Source: Fremontodendron californicum (lineage: Eukaryota > Streptophyta > Magnoliopsida > Malvales > Malvaceae). Taken from it: DNA of 64,000 bases. Made by a program: the position numbers and the translations under genes. The stretch lies in contig JAULJL010000015.1 of NCBI GenBank assembly GCA_030761205.1, forward strand, positions 11,909,501 through 11,973,500. The letters are read 5' to 3'. Below the pieces are notes generated by a model. The model searched no databases and had not been told where the DNA came from. It saw nothing but the letters and a program-made list of their open reading frames with translations. The stretch's first letter is position 1, and every line of letters starts with the position of its first letter. Below are positions 42,631 through 55,500 of this stretch, one piece after another.

Positions 42631-43280
42631 CTTTTCAGAGTGATCATAACAGAAAAATAAATTATTACTTTAAAGATTAAAATCAAAATCTTTTAAAATG
42701 ATTAAATAAAATTTATTTTAAAAATCAAAATCTATAAATTGAAACATCTTCATGAGAAGATCAATAATATGTAAAAAAAAGTTTAATGAAAATATTGTTG
42801 TTTATACTCCAGATTTAATCAATACTTGTCGAAAAAATTTATCATAAGTGTTAGTAAAATACATATTTAAAAATATCAAAATATATTAAGAAAAATTCAA
42901 ATTTATTGTATACATGATCTATGTAAGAAGATCTTTTTATTTTCAAAATTAATTTTTATTTGATTGTTTTTACTAAATAACCTTAAAAACTTCACCTATA
43001 TCTTTTCAGAGTGATCATAGAAGGAAAATAAATTATTACTTGAAAGATTAAAATCAAAATTATCACTATACTTTAAATATATATATATAGGTAAATATTG
43101 AATTTTGCTACTTTGATTCAATTTTATTGATTTTTCGATATAAAAAATAATGAAATATTCCATAAATTATTCTAATTCCGTTATTTTTCATCCAAAAATG
43201 AACGAAATTAAAGTGTATATATATATAATAACTAAATTAAAAAAAAATACAATAGCAAAATTTCAATATGATATCATAGT

Positions 43281-43737
43281 TAGGGGTGTAATCGAGTCGA
43301 GCCGAACTTAAGCTGTAAGAAATTATAGCTCGACTCGAAATTTGTGACTTAAAGTTCAGCTCGACCTCGATCGAGTTTCACTTTTAAAGCTCGATTCGAG
43401 ATAAAAATCGAACGACTCGAACTCGCTCGATTAGGCTCGTTTACTTAGTAAAAAATGAGCTCGATTCCCATGCTCGACTTCAAACTCGATTATTTGTGTT
43501 CGAGCTCGAGTTTGAATTGAGATTTTTCAATACTAATTAAAAGTAATATATATTAAAAATAAAAAAGTTCGATTAGGCTCTCGAGCTACTTGAGTCAAGT
43601 TTTAGAATACTCGAATTCGGCTGGCTCGATAACTCGAGCTGCTCGAACTCGACTCGCAATGACGAAGCCGAATTCGAGATTTTTTTCGAGTTGAACCCAA
43701 ATAGCTTGTTAGCACAAGTATCTTGTTTACACCTCTA
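43281..43737. mobile_element. hAT-like MITE in Csl intron 6
   Basis: Ends TAGGGGTGTAA and TTTACACCTCTA, 457 bp, with a perfect 8-bp target duplication ATCATAGT (43273-43280 and 43738-43745). The interior is rich in CTCGA and TCGAG words (GAGTCGAGCCGAAC, CTCGAACTCGACTCG). It lies between exons 6 and 7 and need not affect splicing. Confidence 0.85.
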
Positions 43738-46267
43738 ATCATAGTATAGTGACTAATTAGATCTTAATCCCTTAATTTAAAGATAAAATGTTCATTAAAT
43801 ATATATATATACCGATAAGTTAGAATAAGAAAGGGTTTATACGATTAATTGATGTATGATTTCTTCCATGATTTTCTGGGATATCAGGCCATAAACCATA
43901 GATGACTTTTCGTCTATGAAAACACCCTGTTCCGCTATACGAAGGTCCTTGGATTCCCGCTATTCCACGCCCCAAATACTAACATAGCAACCATACAAAA
44001 ATATTCTCCAGTGAGTGAATGAAAGCCAGCAAAATCAAAAGCACTACAAAATTAATTCATCTAGGTTTTATATATGAAAATGTATGTATGTATGACTCAC
44101 TTCTACCAAAACCACCATTTGGTTTCCGTAGGGATCGTCCTTTGGTCCATCGTAAAAACATTGAGGATACTGAATAAAACCGATTTCTCTTTCACTCTCA
44201 CAATCAAGAAGCTGACACATTGCTTGACGAATAACTTGTGGATTGTTCACAAACATATCACAGTCTACGTTCAGCATGAATGGTGCATTCGTCATTAACC
44301 CTGACATTCTACACTGTTTTTCACAAGGTTGAAAAAAATTGGATCAAAAATCAAATTGATAAGATGATCGATTTAATTAATTTAAATTAAAATATTTAAC
44401 AAATAATTTTAAAATTAAATATAGTAGTTATTTAATAAAAATATATATTTGACTAAATGGTATAATCTTTCATATAAAATTAAGAGATTAAAAGTTCAAA
44501 TTTTATCACATACATTTTTTTTTTTAAAGTAAAAATAATCTTAAATTGTTTTTTTATTGGTTCACGAAATACCTGATTCTAGATAAGATATATATCAAAC
44601 CGAACATGTTTCCAATTTTCGGTTAAACTAGTCCGATCAATCGATCCGATTTTTTCAATAAACGTTTTTTTTTATTAAAAAAAAAAAATTGGTTTAAAGA
44701 ATATTTCTAGGTAATTTCCAAAAAAATGAATTATATTTGAATTATGTAACTTAATTAATTGTTGAGAAGTTTTGGGTAATTCTTTAAAAAATTGAAATAA
44801 TTTTTTTATACATAGCAAACTATTCGGCCGAAAGAAGAATATATTCTTAGTTAATTACCAGAACGTTCATGGCACCAGCTTTGAAATGATGTGGATATTT
44901 TGGTCATTTCCCTCTGGAAATGTAAACCAAATGCGGCACATCTTCATCACAAAAGCTTTGCTTGTTCTCTCCTATGATCTACAACAAAACAATTCGAATG
45001 ATTCCAAATTTAATAATATTATATAACTTTGTTTCTTTTAAATCATAAAAAGGGAGAACATTTATCTTCTTTTTTTACATCGAGGCAATGAATTTTCTTG
45101 AGACATAAATGAATTACCTTGATTATCGTTGGATGGTTGCTAGATTCAATGTTGGAGAAAACAGCAAACTCGCCAGTTAGATCACATGGAGCTGATTTTC
45201 GGCCTGCTTCCTCTATTTTTAGGCTAAGATGCTCATACTCAGCCTACACGGAATAAAATAAGGTAAACGTCAAACGGTGCCTAGTTGCCAATTAGACGGT
45301 AAACAAGATGATTGTGTTTTTTTTACCAAAGAATATAGCAGTCGGGAAAAGGGTTACAAATATTAGAAATTGGGATTCGAATCTCAAATCTATCGAATGC
45401 TATCTCTTAAGGGGTGATTGTATGAATCAATTGAATTAAACTATGAGTTCAAGATGGTTAATTTTGCTGTTGCTCGCCCAACTTTGGACTTACGTACCTT
45501 CATCTTTTTCCAGTCTTGTTTGAACTCAGAATTTGCAGAGGAGGATATAGGATCTTCCAAGAAGTATCTAAAGGGAGCCCTAACTTGAATTCTGTACTTC
45601 TTACAAAATGGAACCCAAAGCTTAGCATATCTTGATGCTTCCACCAGAGAGTAAAAGGTGAGAGGCGAGCAACCGTCGTCGGATAAATAGCAAGCTAGCT
45701 TGTCAGCTGGATAATCGACAGCCAACAAAGAGAGAACGGTGTTTACAGTTAAAATAGGCGGCTCTAGCACGGCGTCTGCAGTCGTAACAAATATGTCCAC
45801 AGCGGGAAGCTCCAGAAACCTGAAAATTAACAATATATATATATATATATATATGAACACATTGAATTAATTAATTAACATAATGAGTAATTAGCTGGTT
45901 TGCTACCTCTGTTGAAGGTTTTCCGGATACGTTTTGAATTCCACAGGATTCCATTTGCAGCTGACAATGAGAAACCAATTGAAGGTGAACCATGACTCGC
46001 ATAAGAAAGCAAGGAGCCAGACGAATCCATGGCTGTTAAGAGAAAGGAGACGATTAAACAGGAGGGAAATGAGAAGGAACAAGAGAATGATATCCAATGC
46101 TCTTTGGATAGTGTTTTTACGAGCAATTTTTTCATACAAGGGGAGACAGATTTCGTTGGCCATTCCCTCAAGATAGCCACAGACCATACAAAGCAGATAA
46201 AAAGTGCTTAGATAGCAACTATAATTATGTGTTGTCTATTCAGGAAAGATTTTGAGGCCTCGTTCCT

Positions 46268-46278
46268 AGCTTTATATT
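46268..46278 (-). promoter_or_regulatory. Probable TATA box of the Csl gene
   Basis: The minus strand reads CCAATATAAAGC, about 105 bp upstream of the Csl start codon. A hAT-like MITE ends about 38 bp further upstream. Confidence 0.4.
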
Positions 46279-46315
46279 GGTTATCTACATTTCTACGCTA
46301 CAACCAGTTTGTGAG

Positions 46316-46621
46316 TAGGGGTGCTCATGGCGGCCGGGCCGGACCTAGGCTTAGAACTTTTTTATTTTTTTTTCCAGCCCGGTCTTGAGCGGATCCAGAT
46401 CGGTTTGCGGGTCCGAATTATTATTCATCTTTTAATTAAAAAAAATATATTTTTTTATATTTTTATAATTAAAATTTTAAAAAATAGTATTTTTTTAATA
46501 TGTGAACAGTGATCCGGATTGAATCGGGCTGGCCAGATCACAAATATTTCTGTCCAGATCTGATCTAGTACGGGTCAAGCTTGCCGAGCCGAACAGGCTG
46601 CCCGACCTGTGAGCAAATCTA
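46316..46621. mobile_element. hAT-like MITE upstream of the Csl gene
   Basis: Ends TAGGGGTGCTCATGG and CTGTGAGCAAATCTA, 306 bp, flanked by TTTGTGAG and TTTGTGAT (7 of 8 match). GC-rich arms (GGCCGGGCCGG, GCCGAGCCG) surround an AT-rich core, as in the copy at 12921. Confidence 0.7.
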
Positions 46622-46868
46622 TTTGTGATCGTGCAAAATGCAAGAATTAACTTTAATTATGTATGTATAAATATATAGATTAATCATTTAACTTTATATA
46701 ACTATTTACATATTTATAAGATATATGTATTTTAGTTAGTGAATAAAAATAAAGGGATTTCCATAATAATATCTGTATGTGGGGATAATGTTATGAATAG
46801 TCTCGTACTATATATTTTTTTCAATGTGGTACATGTATCTTACAAATTTATAATGTGGTACTTATACT

Positions 46869-47395
46869 TAAAAGTGTCCATGCGTTGAGCCGAGTTTAAG
46901 TATGGTATCAACATTATATCTACTTGTCTAAGTTCGGCCCAACCTGAAATCTAAATCTTAAATTTTGCCCAAATCCGTTCATAATTGTAAATAAGTAACC
47001 CAAACTCGTCTAAGCCTGCCCATATTTTTTTTATAAAAATAAATAAATAAATGTTATTTTTATTTAAGTTTTAGTAATTTAATTTTTTATTAAGTTTTAA
47101 AACATTGATAATTTCACATATTTTTTAATATTTACACTATAATATTATATATACTTATTATCTATATGATATAAATTACATAACATATATAAATATAAAA
47201 ATAATATATATTATATAATTGAAAACATGCCAAGCTAAGGCCTTGAATGGTAGAGCTAAAATCCGACCCGTTTTTAAATGTGCCTCATTTCTTAGTCCAA
47301 CCCATTTTTTGGACCCAATATTTTTATCCAAATCCTCTCAAATATTGGACAGGCCTTTGGATTTGGGTGAATAGCTCGACCTATGGACAGGTTTA
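46869..47395. mobile_element. hAT-like MITE, 527 bp
   Basis: Ends TAAAAGTGTCCATGCG and CTATGGACAGGTTTA are imperfect inverted repeats. Flanking 8-mers CTTATACT and CTTGTACT match at 7 of 8. The inner arms (GAGCCGAG, GGCCCAACC) resemble those of the other MITEs here but are AT-shifted, so this is an older copy. Confidence 0.6.
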
Positions 47396-48549
47396 CTTGT
47401 ACTATCAATCATGTGTCAATGTGATATTTGGACTTAACACTATTAACCAAAGACGATGACACGACGAATGACCAATTGAGTGATGACACGTTATATATTC
47501 TTACCAAGTCACCTTGCCATGTCATATTAAAATGCGTCACATGGCATTGATTTTAAAATATAAAATATATTTTTTAAATCAACTTTTTGAATATTTTCTA
47601 AAATAAAAGTAATTTTTGAATTAATCGGTTCTCGATTTTTTTTTTTCACCAATTCTTAATTTTCGGTTACATTAATATAGTTGAATTGCCAAACCTACCA
47701 GTTCCGGTTGAACCAATAATCGGCCGGTCTGATGTTTTTCATATTTAAAATTTGTATGCCGATCCGATTTTTTCATCATTGTTTTTTATAAAAGAAATAT
47801 GCGATTTTACAATTATTTTTAACAGATCAAAATTAAGAAGGAAAAAATAAATAGTTAAAATAAAAGAATATAAGATAATTATAATTAAATAATATTTTTT
47901 TCTTCAATAAAATTGATGTAATACATTAAATTGTTAAAAATTACTTAGTACTTTTAACACTTTTTCAGATTTATGAAATTAATTTATCAAAGTATTAAAA
48001 AAATTAAATCATTAAATATTATAATTTCCAAAAATTTATCAAATACACCTTAATTTTTCTTTAATCGGAAAAAGGATCTTATTCAAATAGATAAAACAAC
48101 CTATAATTACAAATAGAACTGTCTAGCAGGACTCGTCCGTAGATATGATATTTCGATTATGATACGATCACATAAAACGAATACGATATAAAAAAATAAT
48201 TAAAATATAATATGATAAGAAAAAATAATATAAATACGATATGAATATACGAATATGTCAAAATTTATATAATATAAATTATTAACGTATCAATATATAT
48301 AAATATATAATACATTAAATATGATTATTATATATAAAAATACATGAATATAATGCAATTAAATGAATTGCAAGATCTATACTTCCGTATATACCCAAAC
48401 TTTTTCACATCCAACCCCACAGTAGAGTCTTACTTTAGCTATACTATGAGCCAAGGAGTTGGCCCCTCGTTGGAGATCAATAATTTTTCTTTTTCTTTAT
48501 AAAGTATAATTTTCGAAAGGAGATTAGCATCCAAATATTCAAAGGACGC

Positions 48550-48605
<56 letters not shown>

Positions 48606-48961
48606 TAAAATTTGATACATTTATTATGTGAGTGAAAAAATAATATTTTTTTAAAAAATATTGTTTTGAAAAAAAAAATGCAAAAGAAGATGAGTAATTT
48701 TTTAAAAATAGATAGGTTTTTTAAAAAATAAATAGACATGTATATCTTTAATTTTAAATTTTTATAATTTTTTTTTTGTCAATTTTTAATTGAGTTGGTA
48801 TCACTTGACTCGTGACACTAACTAAATCATAGGTTTTATATATAGTATAGATATATTAAATTATGGCACACCCATTATGTGAATAAATGAAAAAAAAATT
48901 ATATTCTAAAAATTGATTAATGTGTACTTTTTTTAATATAAAAGATATAATTATACTTATA
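47396..48961. other. AT-rich spacer with (TA)n microsatellite
   Basis: No gene is visible in 1.6 kb. A (TA)n tract runs from about 48552 to 48603, and CGATAT/ATACGA-rich sequence lies at 48150-48310. Confidence 0.5.
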
Positions 48962-49155
48962 CTTAATTTAATATTTTTTTTTTTTTTGCTAAATCGGGAT
49001 TCTTATTAAAAAGTATTATAAAGAAGTACATAAACAGAGTTGCAACAGTGTAGCAAAAAACAGAGAACACCCCTGAAAGCAGTACCACACACTTACGAAT
49101 ATCACAAATCATCAAAATATCACAAATATACGAAGTATAATGACCATACTATCAG

Positions 49156-51950
49156 TTACCAGCATGCTGAAAACATCTTTGTCCTAAAATAACCAGCTTT
49201 GGCTAATGAATCGGCAATCTCATTTGATTCTCTGAAAATGTTGCAAAACTGCACATTATCTATGCCGACAATAAGCGAATCAATCTTTGAAAACAAATCC
49301 CATAGTTTCCATGGTCTGCTACCCTCGTTGATGCACCAGGAAACCGCGATCTTGGAGTCAGATTCAACTATTAATCCGCAAGTGTTCATCCATTGAGAGC
49401 TTGCAAACACCTCGAGAGCAACCTTGATAGCTTCCACTTCCGCAATGTTTGATTCCAATGAACCCAAAGGACCAGAAAATATGCCAACTACATCACCAAC
49501 ATGATTGCGTAAAACTCCTCCACACCCAGCCGGACCAAGATTCCCTCTAGCTGAGCCATCAACATTGAATTTCAAAAAACCCATCTCCGGAGGTGACCAA
49601 CCTTTGCAAATCCTCTTTATTTTTTTCCCTCGAGCCATTAGCACAAGCAGCAAGATTGCACCACCATAAGGCCTCAAGGATAATCATGTCCACATCAATA
49701 GCCTTAATCCAGAACATAGATCTAATTTTTACAATGAAAAGTACCTCATCAGCAGTCCAATTCCTATTGTTGAAGACCTTTTCATTTCTTGCAAGCCAAA
49801 TAGACCAAAGGGCTGCCGCACATGAAACTAACCACTAGGATTTCAAAACTCCCAAGAACATTGAATCAAAGCAGATAAACAGAAAAGCCATAATACACTT
49901 TGGTGGACACCAACACAAATTCCACCAATTAAAGAATTTACACCAGAAATTGTAGACCCATTCACATTCATACAACACATGACTAGAATCCTCGTAAACC
50001 AAGCTACACCAGGGACAAAAATATTGGTCATCTGAAAGAGGTAGCCCTCTGTTACGGAGAAAGGAATTAGTAAGGATTCTATCAAGTATCACTAACCACA
50101 AGAAGCATTGAACCTTTGGGGGTATTTTACAACTCCATAGCTTAGAGAAATCAAACGAAGATTGAGGCTGGGAAAAATGGTTCAAAATAAAGGACAATTT
50201 TTTAACAGTGAAGTCCCCCATATTATCATGTTCCCATATAATCTTGTCCCTTTTTTGAAGGAAATAAAGAAATCAACTCAAGTTTAGCTGTCATACCTTG
50301 GAGCATATTTAGTTCCCACCCAAATAAGGGAAAGAAATAACCCCACGACTGATGAACCAGACAATTGTTAATCGAATAATCCTTCACCTTAGCAAGCTTA
50401 TCAAAAGCCAACAGGAATAATATGGTAAATTGCTCTTTAAGAGACATGTCGCACACCACCTGTCCCACCAAAATAGGATATCGGACTCATTCCCAACGAG
50501 CCACCTGCAGCTGGCTGACCCAACAAAATTCTTAACTTTGTTATCCTCCTGAAGGTTAATCACTCCCTTCCATACTACGGACATTTGGTTCACATTTGTT
50601 GTACTTGGCAACCAGCTTTGAATTTGAGACCCATATTTTGCAGTAATAATTTTCCTCCATAGAGACTCTGGTTCCTTAGAGAACCTCCACCACCACTTCG
50701 CTAATAGAGCCGCGTTTTTCGCCTGCAAGTTAACAACTCCCAGCCCCCCACATATTCTTTGGAGCACAGACTTTAAGCCAATTAACCTTGGCAATTTTCT
50801 TCTGCATATCAAAACCACCCCGAAGGAAATTTCTTCTGATCTTATCAATCCTTTTAATAACACCTTTTGGGGCTTTGAATAACGACATATAGTAGATAGG
50901 CATCGCGGATAGAACGTCATTAATTAATGTCACGCTCCTGCCAAAGGATAAGAACCTCTTTTTCCACAATGCTAGTTTTCCTTTTATCCTTTCAATCACT
51001 GGGTTCCAAATCGCTAGTCTATTCGGGTTTGCACCCAAGGGAAACCCCAGATACTTAAACGGAATAGACCCAGTTTGACAACCAAGAATCCTTGCATAAT
51101 CCTCATGGTCCTGATCATCAACACCACAAACATAGATTCGGGATTTGAGAAAGTTTATCCTAAGGCCCGAGACAAGCTCAAAACATCTAAGTATTTTTTT
51201 CACCTTCCGAACAATGTCCACTTCAGCTTTTAAAAATAATATTGTGTCGTCTGAAAATTGGAGATGAGAAACAGTGAAGTCCTCCAAAAAACAAGAAATA
51301 CCTCTAATAAGTCCCAGGTTTTCAGCTTTGATTAATACTAAGTGAAGGGCCTCCACTACTTGGATGAACAAAAATGGAGAAAGGGGTTCCCCCTGTCTTA
51401 AACCTTTCTTCATATGAAACTGCGAAGTAGGAGATCCGTTAACAAGTACTGACACCCATACAGTTGAGACACATTCTCTTATCCACTGCATCCATTTTTC
51501 TCCGAATCCCATCCATCTCATCACTTGCAACAGGAAATCCCAGCTAACACTGTCAAAAGCTTTCTCGAAGTCAAGCTTTAAAATGATAGCGCCTTGCTTT
51601 TTCTCATTCTTTTTTAACGAATGTATCACTTCATTGGCTAGAAGAATTCCATCCATGATTTGTCTTCCAGCGATGAAAGCCGTTTGTGTATCGCTTACCA
51701 ATTTCCCAATCACCATACGAAGTCTCCTTGCAAGGATCTTGGCCAGTATCTTATATAAGGAACTAACCAAACTAATAGGCCGGTAGTCCTTCAAGCTCAC
51801 CGGGTTTTCCACTTTTGGGATGAGCGTGATGAAAGAGGCATTCAATCCATTCTCTAACCTGCCATTCATATGAAATTTCTCCAAAAAATCCAACAAGTCA
51901 GATTTCAAAAAATCTCAACCATTTTTGAAGAAACTAAAATTATAACATCC
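49156..51950 (-). pseudogene. LINE ORF2: reverse transcriptase, zf-RVT, RNase H
   Basis: Reading leftward, SPGPDGYNFSFFK-like sequence near 51960-51910 is broken by frameshifts. A long open segment (51908-50730) then carries the non-LTR RT (SLKDYRPISLVSSLYKILAK, LKLDFEKAFDSVSWDF, KGLRQGEPLSPFLF, catalytic QFSDDTILF as the [FY]xDD box). Next comes a shifted segment (50920-50384), then the zf-RVT domain (FDFSKLWSCKIPPKVQCFLW ... CPWCSLVYEDSSHVLYECEW; 50221-49835) and an RNase H domain (LKFNVDGSARGNLGPAGCGG ... VESDSKIAVSW ... IADSLAKAG; 49677-49156). At least four frame breaks make it non-functional. Intact ORF2 would nick DNA and copy LINE RNA at the target; the endonuclease part is missing through 5' truncation. 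Confidence 0.85.
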
Positions 51951-52032
51951 GGCCCTGGGGCTTTTAACTATCGCAACTACAAATGACCTCCTTCAACTCC
52001 TACATTGTGAACGGCTTCTCTAGAGACATCGC

Positions 52033-52510
52033 TGTTGATTTTTGACTCTCGGTACCAATTGTAGTTTTGTGCTACAGTACCGATTTGCTACAGTATCTTT
52101 ATCTCGGGATGCTACAGTAACTTCCGAAAAACAACTCTTTTATTAATATGAGAAAAAGACCAAATATACACTAGACACACTCTTTTAATATGCACTCACA
52201 ACTTCACTCCTTCACTCATATATTTTTCTTCCTTTTTCTCTCTACTCACCACACACCTATCACACAACACACATCTCTATTTATAGCTCTTCAAGTTGGT
52301 GTTGTAGCCAACTTAGAATTCTCTAGATAGCTAAGACTTTGATTATTCAATGAAGAAAATTGAAGAGATTTCTGGAACTAGAAGACTAAAGAGAAATTCT
52401 AAAGAAAAATCTAGAGAAAGAACAAAGAAGAGAAATCTAGAAAACTTGAGTAGAAGAAAGATAGAGATGATTCTAGAGATAAGAGAGAGGAGTTGGTGTA
52501 ACTTTCAACA
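52033..52510 (-). repeat. 3' LTR of the Copia element
   Basis: 478 bp. The polypurine tract (minus strand GAGGGGGAG, 52511-52519) adjoins it on the inner side. Confidence 0.95.
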
Positions 52511-52524
52511 CTCCCCCTCAACGA

Positions 52525-55500
52525 CTACTCTCTCTTGATGCTCGCTTTGGTAGTCATGCCAAGTTGTCTTCTGAACTCATCGAATTTTGCACCGCTAAGT
52601 CCCTTGGTAAACAAGTCAGCTACTTGTTCTTCAGTCTTGATGTATTTCAGTTCAACATCCCGTTGAAGTACTTTTTCACGTACAAAGTGATAATGTATTT
52701 CTACGTGCTTGGTTCTGGCATGAAAGACTGGATTTTCAGCTAAGCTTATTGCTGACTGATTATCGCAATAGAGTTGTACTGGAGAGTCAATCGGTTGGTG
52801 CAGGTCCTTTAACAGCTGTATCAACCACGTGCTTTCTTGTGCTGCCATAGCTGCTGCTCTATATTCTGCTTCTGTAGTTGACAATGATACCGTAGGTTGT
52901 CTTTTGCTACACCAAGAGATTATGCCGGATCCAAGGCTAAACATGTAGCCAGTTGTTGATCGTCTTGTATCATGATCTCCACCATAATCGGCATCACAAT
53001 ATCCTATAACTTGGCACGGAACTCCCTTTTTGTATAGAAGTCCAAAATCAATAGTTCCTTTTACGTACCTCAAGATTCGTCGAACCGCATCTAAGTGAGG
53101 TTTCCTTGGTTTCTCCATGAACCGGCTAGCTACTCCAACAGCGAATGCAATGTCGGGTCTTGTTAATGTAAGGTAGATTAGACTACCCACTAGTTGCCTA
53201 TAACTTGTTGAGTCTTCCAATTCTTTGCCTTCTTCACTACAGAGTCTTGCATTGGCTTCCATAGGCGTAGATATCGACTTGCAATCAGTCATCCTGAATT
53301 TGTGTATAAGATCTTTTGCATACTTGTGTTGACATAAGAATATTCCTTCTTTGGTACGGATTACTTCTAGCCCAAGAAAGTGATTCAGCTCCCCAAGCTC
53401 TTTCATTTGAAAACGTACTGAGAGATTGCTTCTAGTTTGTTTGATTTCTTCTTCGTTGTCTCCGGTGATGATTAGATCATCCACGTAAACCAAGACTATT
53501 GTCAACTTACCTCCTTTTTCTTTCACAAACAAGTTCGAATCTGCTGATGCAACTGAGTAACCACTTTGTATTAGGAATTCGGCAATTTTACCGTACCATG
53601 CTCTCGGTGCTTGTTTTAATCCGTAGAGTGCCTTTTTCAACTTACACACATAATCCGGATGAACTTTACTTGTGAATCCTTCGGGCTGCTCCATATAAAT
53701 CTCTCGATCTAGCTCTCCGTGCAAGAAGGCATTTTTCACATCCATTTGCCATAACTTCCAAGATTTGCTTGCTGCAAGGGCAAGTAATACTCGTACTGTT
53801 GTAATTTTTGCAACCGGACTAAATGTCTCATCATAGTCCACCCCATACTTTTGAGAAAATCCGCGAGCCACCAATCGAGCCTTATACCTTTCTATCGATC
53901 CATCGGGTCGAGTCTTTATTTTATAAACCCATTTACATGAGATGGGTTCAATCTTCTTCGGCTTTGGCACCAACTCCCATGTCTCGTTTTGTTTCAGGGC
54001 TTGAATTTCTTCTTCCATGGCTTTTCTCCACTCCAATTTCTCAGATGCCTCTTCATAAGTTGTTGGCTCTATTTCTTCAATTAGAGCAGCATTAGCATAC
54101 TTAAGATTTGGTTTGCGTTGTCGTGATGACCTGCGCAGAAGTGGCTGAGAATCTCTTTCATCGAACTCATTTTCTCGAAATGACTTTTCCTCATCAAGGG
54201 CCTTTTCTGAATACTCGTCACTTGGTTGAGTCTTTTCAAGCTCAATTTGTTCTTCCATATTTTCTTGAAGTTTTTCTTCAATTTCTTTTGAGTCTGGCAA
54301 CAGAACTGCTTGTGGTGACCACCATGACGAAGCTTCATCGAACACAACATTTCTGGATACATAGCATCTGCCACTTGTTGGATCACAACATCTCCACCCT
54401 TTTCTTTGGTCGTCATATCCCACAAATATGCAACGAATTGCCTTTTTGTCGAATTTGCTGCGTAGATGATCTGGTACAAATACATAACATACGCAACCAA
54501 ATACTCGAAAGTGACTCACCGTGGGTTTGATGTTCCATAGTTTCTCAAAGGGTGAGATAAAACCAAGCCTTGCTTGTGGAAGCCTATTAGTCACGTGAGC
54601 TGCAGTCTTCATGCATTCTGCCCAAAAACGAGGTGGCACATTCTTCGCATGTAACATGCTTCGACATATCTCAGCCAAATGCCGATTCTTTCTCTCGGCA
54701 ACTCCATTTTGTTGTGGAGTGTTCGGACAAGTCAATTGTCGGCGTATCTTGCATTCCTGTAAGAATTCTGAAAACTCCTTGGATGTGTATTCTCCCCCGT
54801 TATCTGTGCGTAGGCATTGTATCTTTCGGCCTACTTCTTTTTCTATCTTTTCTTTGAACTCTATAAATTTAGTAAGTGCCTCTGATTTTTCTTTCATAAA
54901 GTCAACCCAGACGTACCTTGAAAAATCATCAATGAAAGTTATCATGTATTGACAGCCACTGACAGAAGGTTGCTTTATCTTCCCGAACACGTCTGAGTGA
55001 ATTAGCTGGAGAGGCTCCTTAGCTCTAAACTTTGACTCCTCGTATGGCAACTGGTGAGCTTTCCCATATTGGCACCCGGCACATACTGTGTCTTCTTGAA
55101 TGTCTAATTGAGGAAGACCTTTGAGCATAGACTTTTTCATCATTACCTTTAACTTGAGGTAACTCACGTGCCCAAGCCTCGCATGCCACAAGTCAGCTGT
55201 TTCATTCTTTCTTGTCTTGTCCACATATGCAGTCTGAGCGGACATAACATAGACTGATTCCAGACGCTTCCCTTCCATTATTGGTGTACTTGTTGGCTTT
55301 AAGTTTGGATATACTTTCACATCATCTGGACCAAACACGACATAATTTCCTGAGGCAGTGAGTTGTGAAACTGATAGCAGGTTTTTCTTCATACCTGGCA
55401 CATGGAATACGTTTTGCAGCTCGATTTGGTGTGGACTAAACCGTGGCACAATAGTTGTTTGGCCGATATGAGTAATAGGTAACCTTGAATTATTTGCAGT

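Larger units (their letters stand above)
40538..46163 (-). pseudogene. Cellulose synthase-like protein (CslB/CslH type), nine exons, two lesions
   Basis: Predicted exons on the minus strand are 46163-45907, 45819-45498, 45243-45118, 44978-44859, 44313-44101, 43978-43843, 42148-41970, 41537-41188 and 41089-40538. All have GT/AG borders and consistent phases; repaired, they total about 751 residues, the family's usual size. N-terminal membrane segments (MANEICLPLYEK...) precede the glycosyltransferase domain. All four catalytic signatures are present: SDDGCS (exon 2), VDCD (exon 5), TED and QQKRW (exon 8). Exon 9 holds the C-terminal membrane helices. The enzyme family makes beta-glucans of the cell wall in Golgi or plasma membrane. 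Exon 4 has an in-frame TGA at 44904-44906 (CGA expected, before PKYPHHFKAGAMNVL), and exon 8 lacks one base near 41472, where TGG is expected. It is a recent pseudogene unless these are sequence errors. Between CslB and CslH I cannot decide. Confidence 0.85.

Noticed and set aside
43801..43842. In-frame TAA at the end of Csl exon 6 considered as a third lesion
   Set aside because: An earlier donor (C/GTATAA at 43842) keeps phase 1 into exon 7 and avoids the stop, so no lesion is needed there.
46321..47459. Short ORFs with Pro/Leu-rich peptides upstream of the Csl gene
   Set aside because: They fall inside hAT-like MITEs and have no domain or conservation as proteins.
52350..52538. Lys/Arg-rich 62-codon ORF, also at 57157-57345
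   Set aside because: It lies in both LTRs of the Copia element on the strand opposite its genes; duplication is due to the LTRs.
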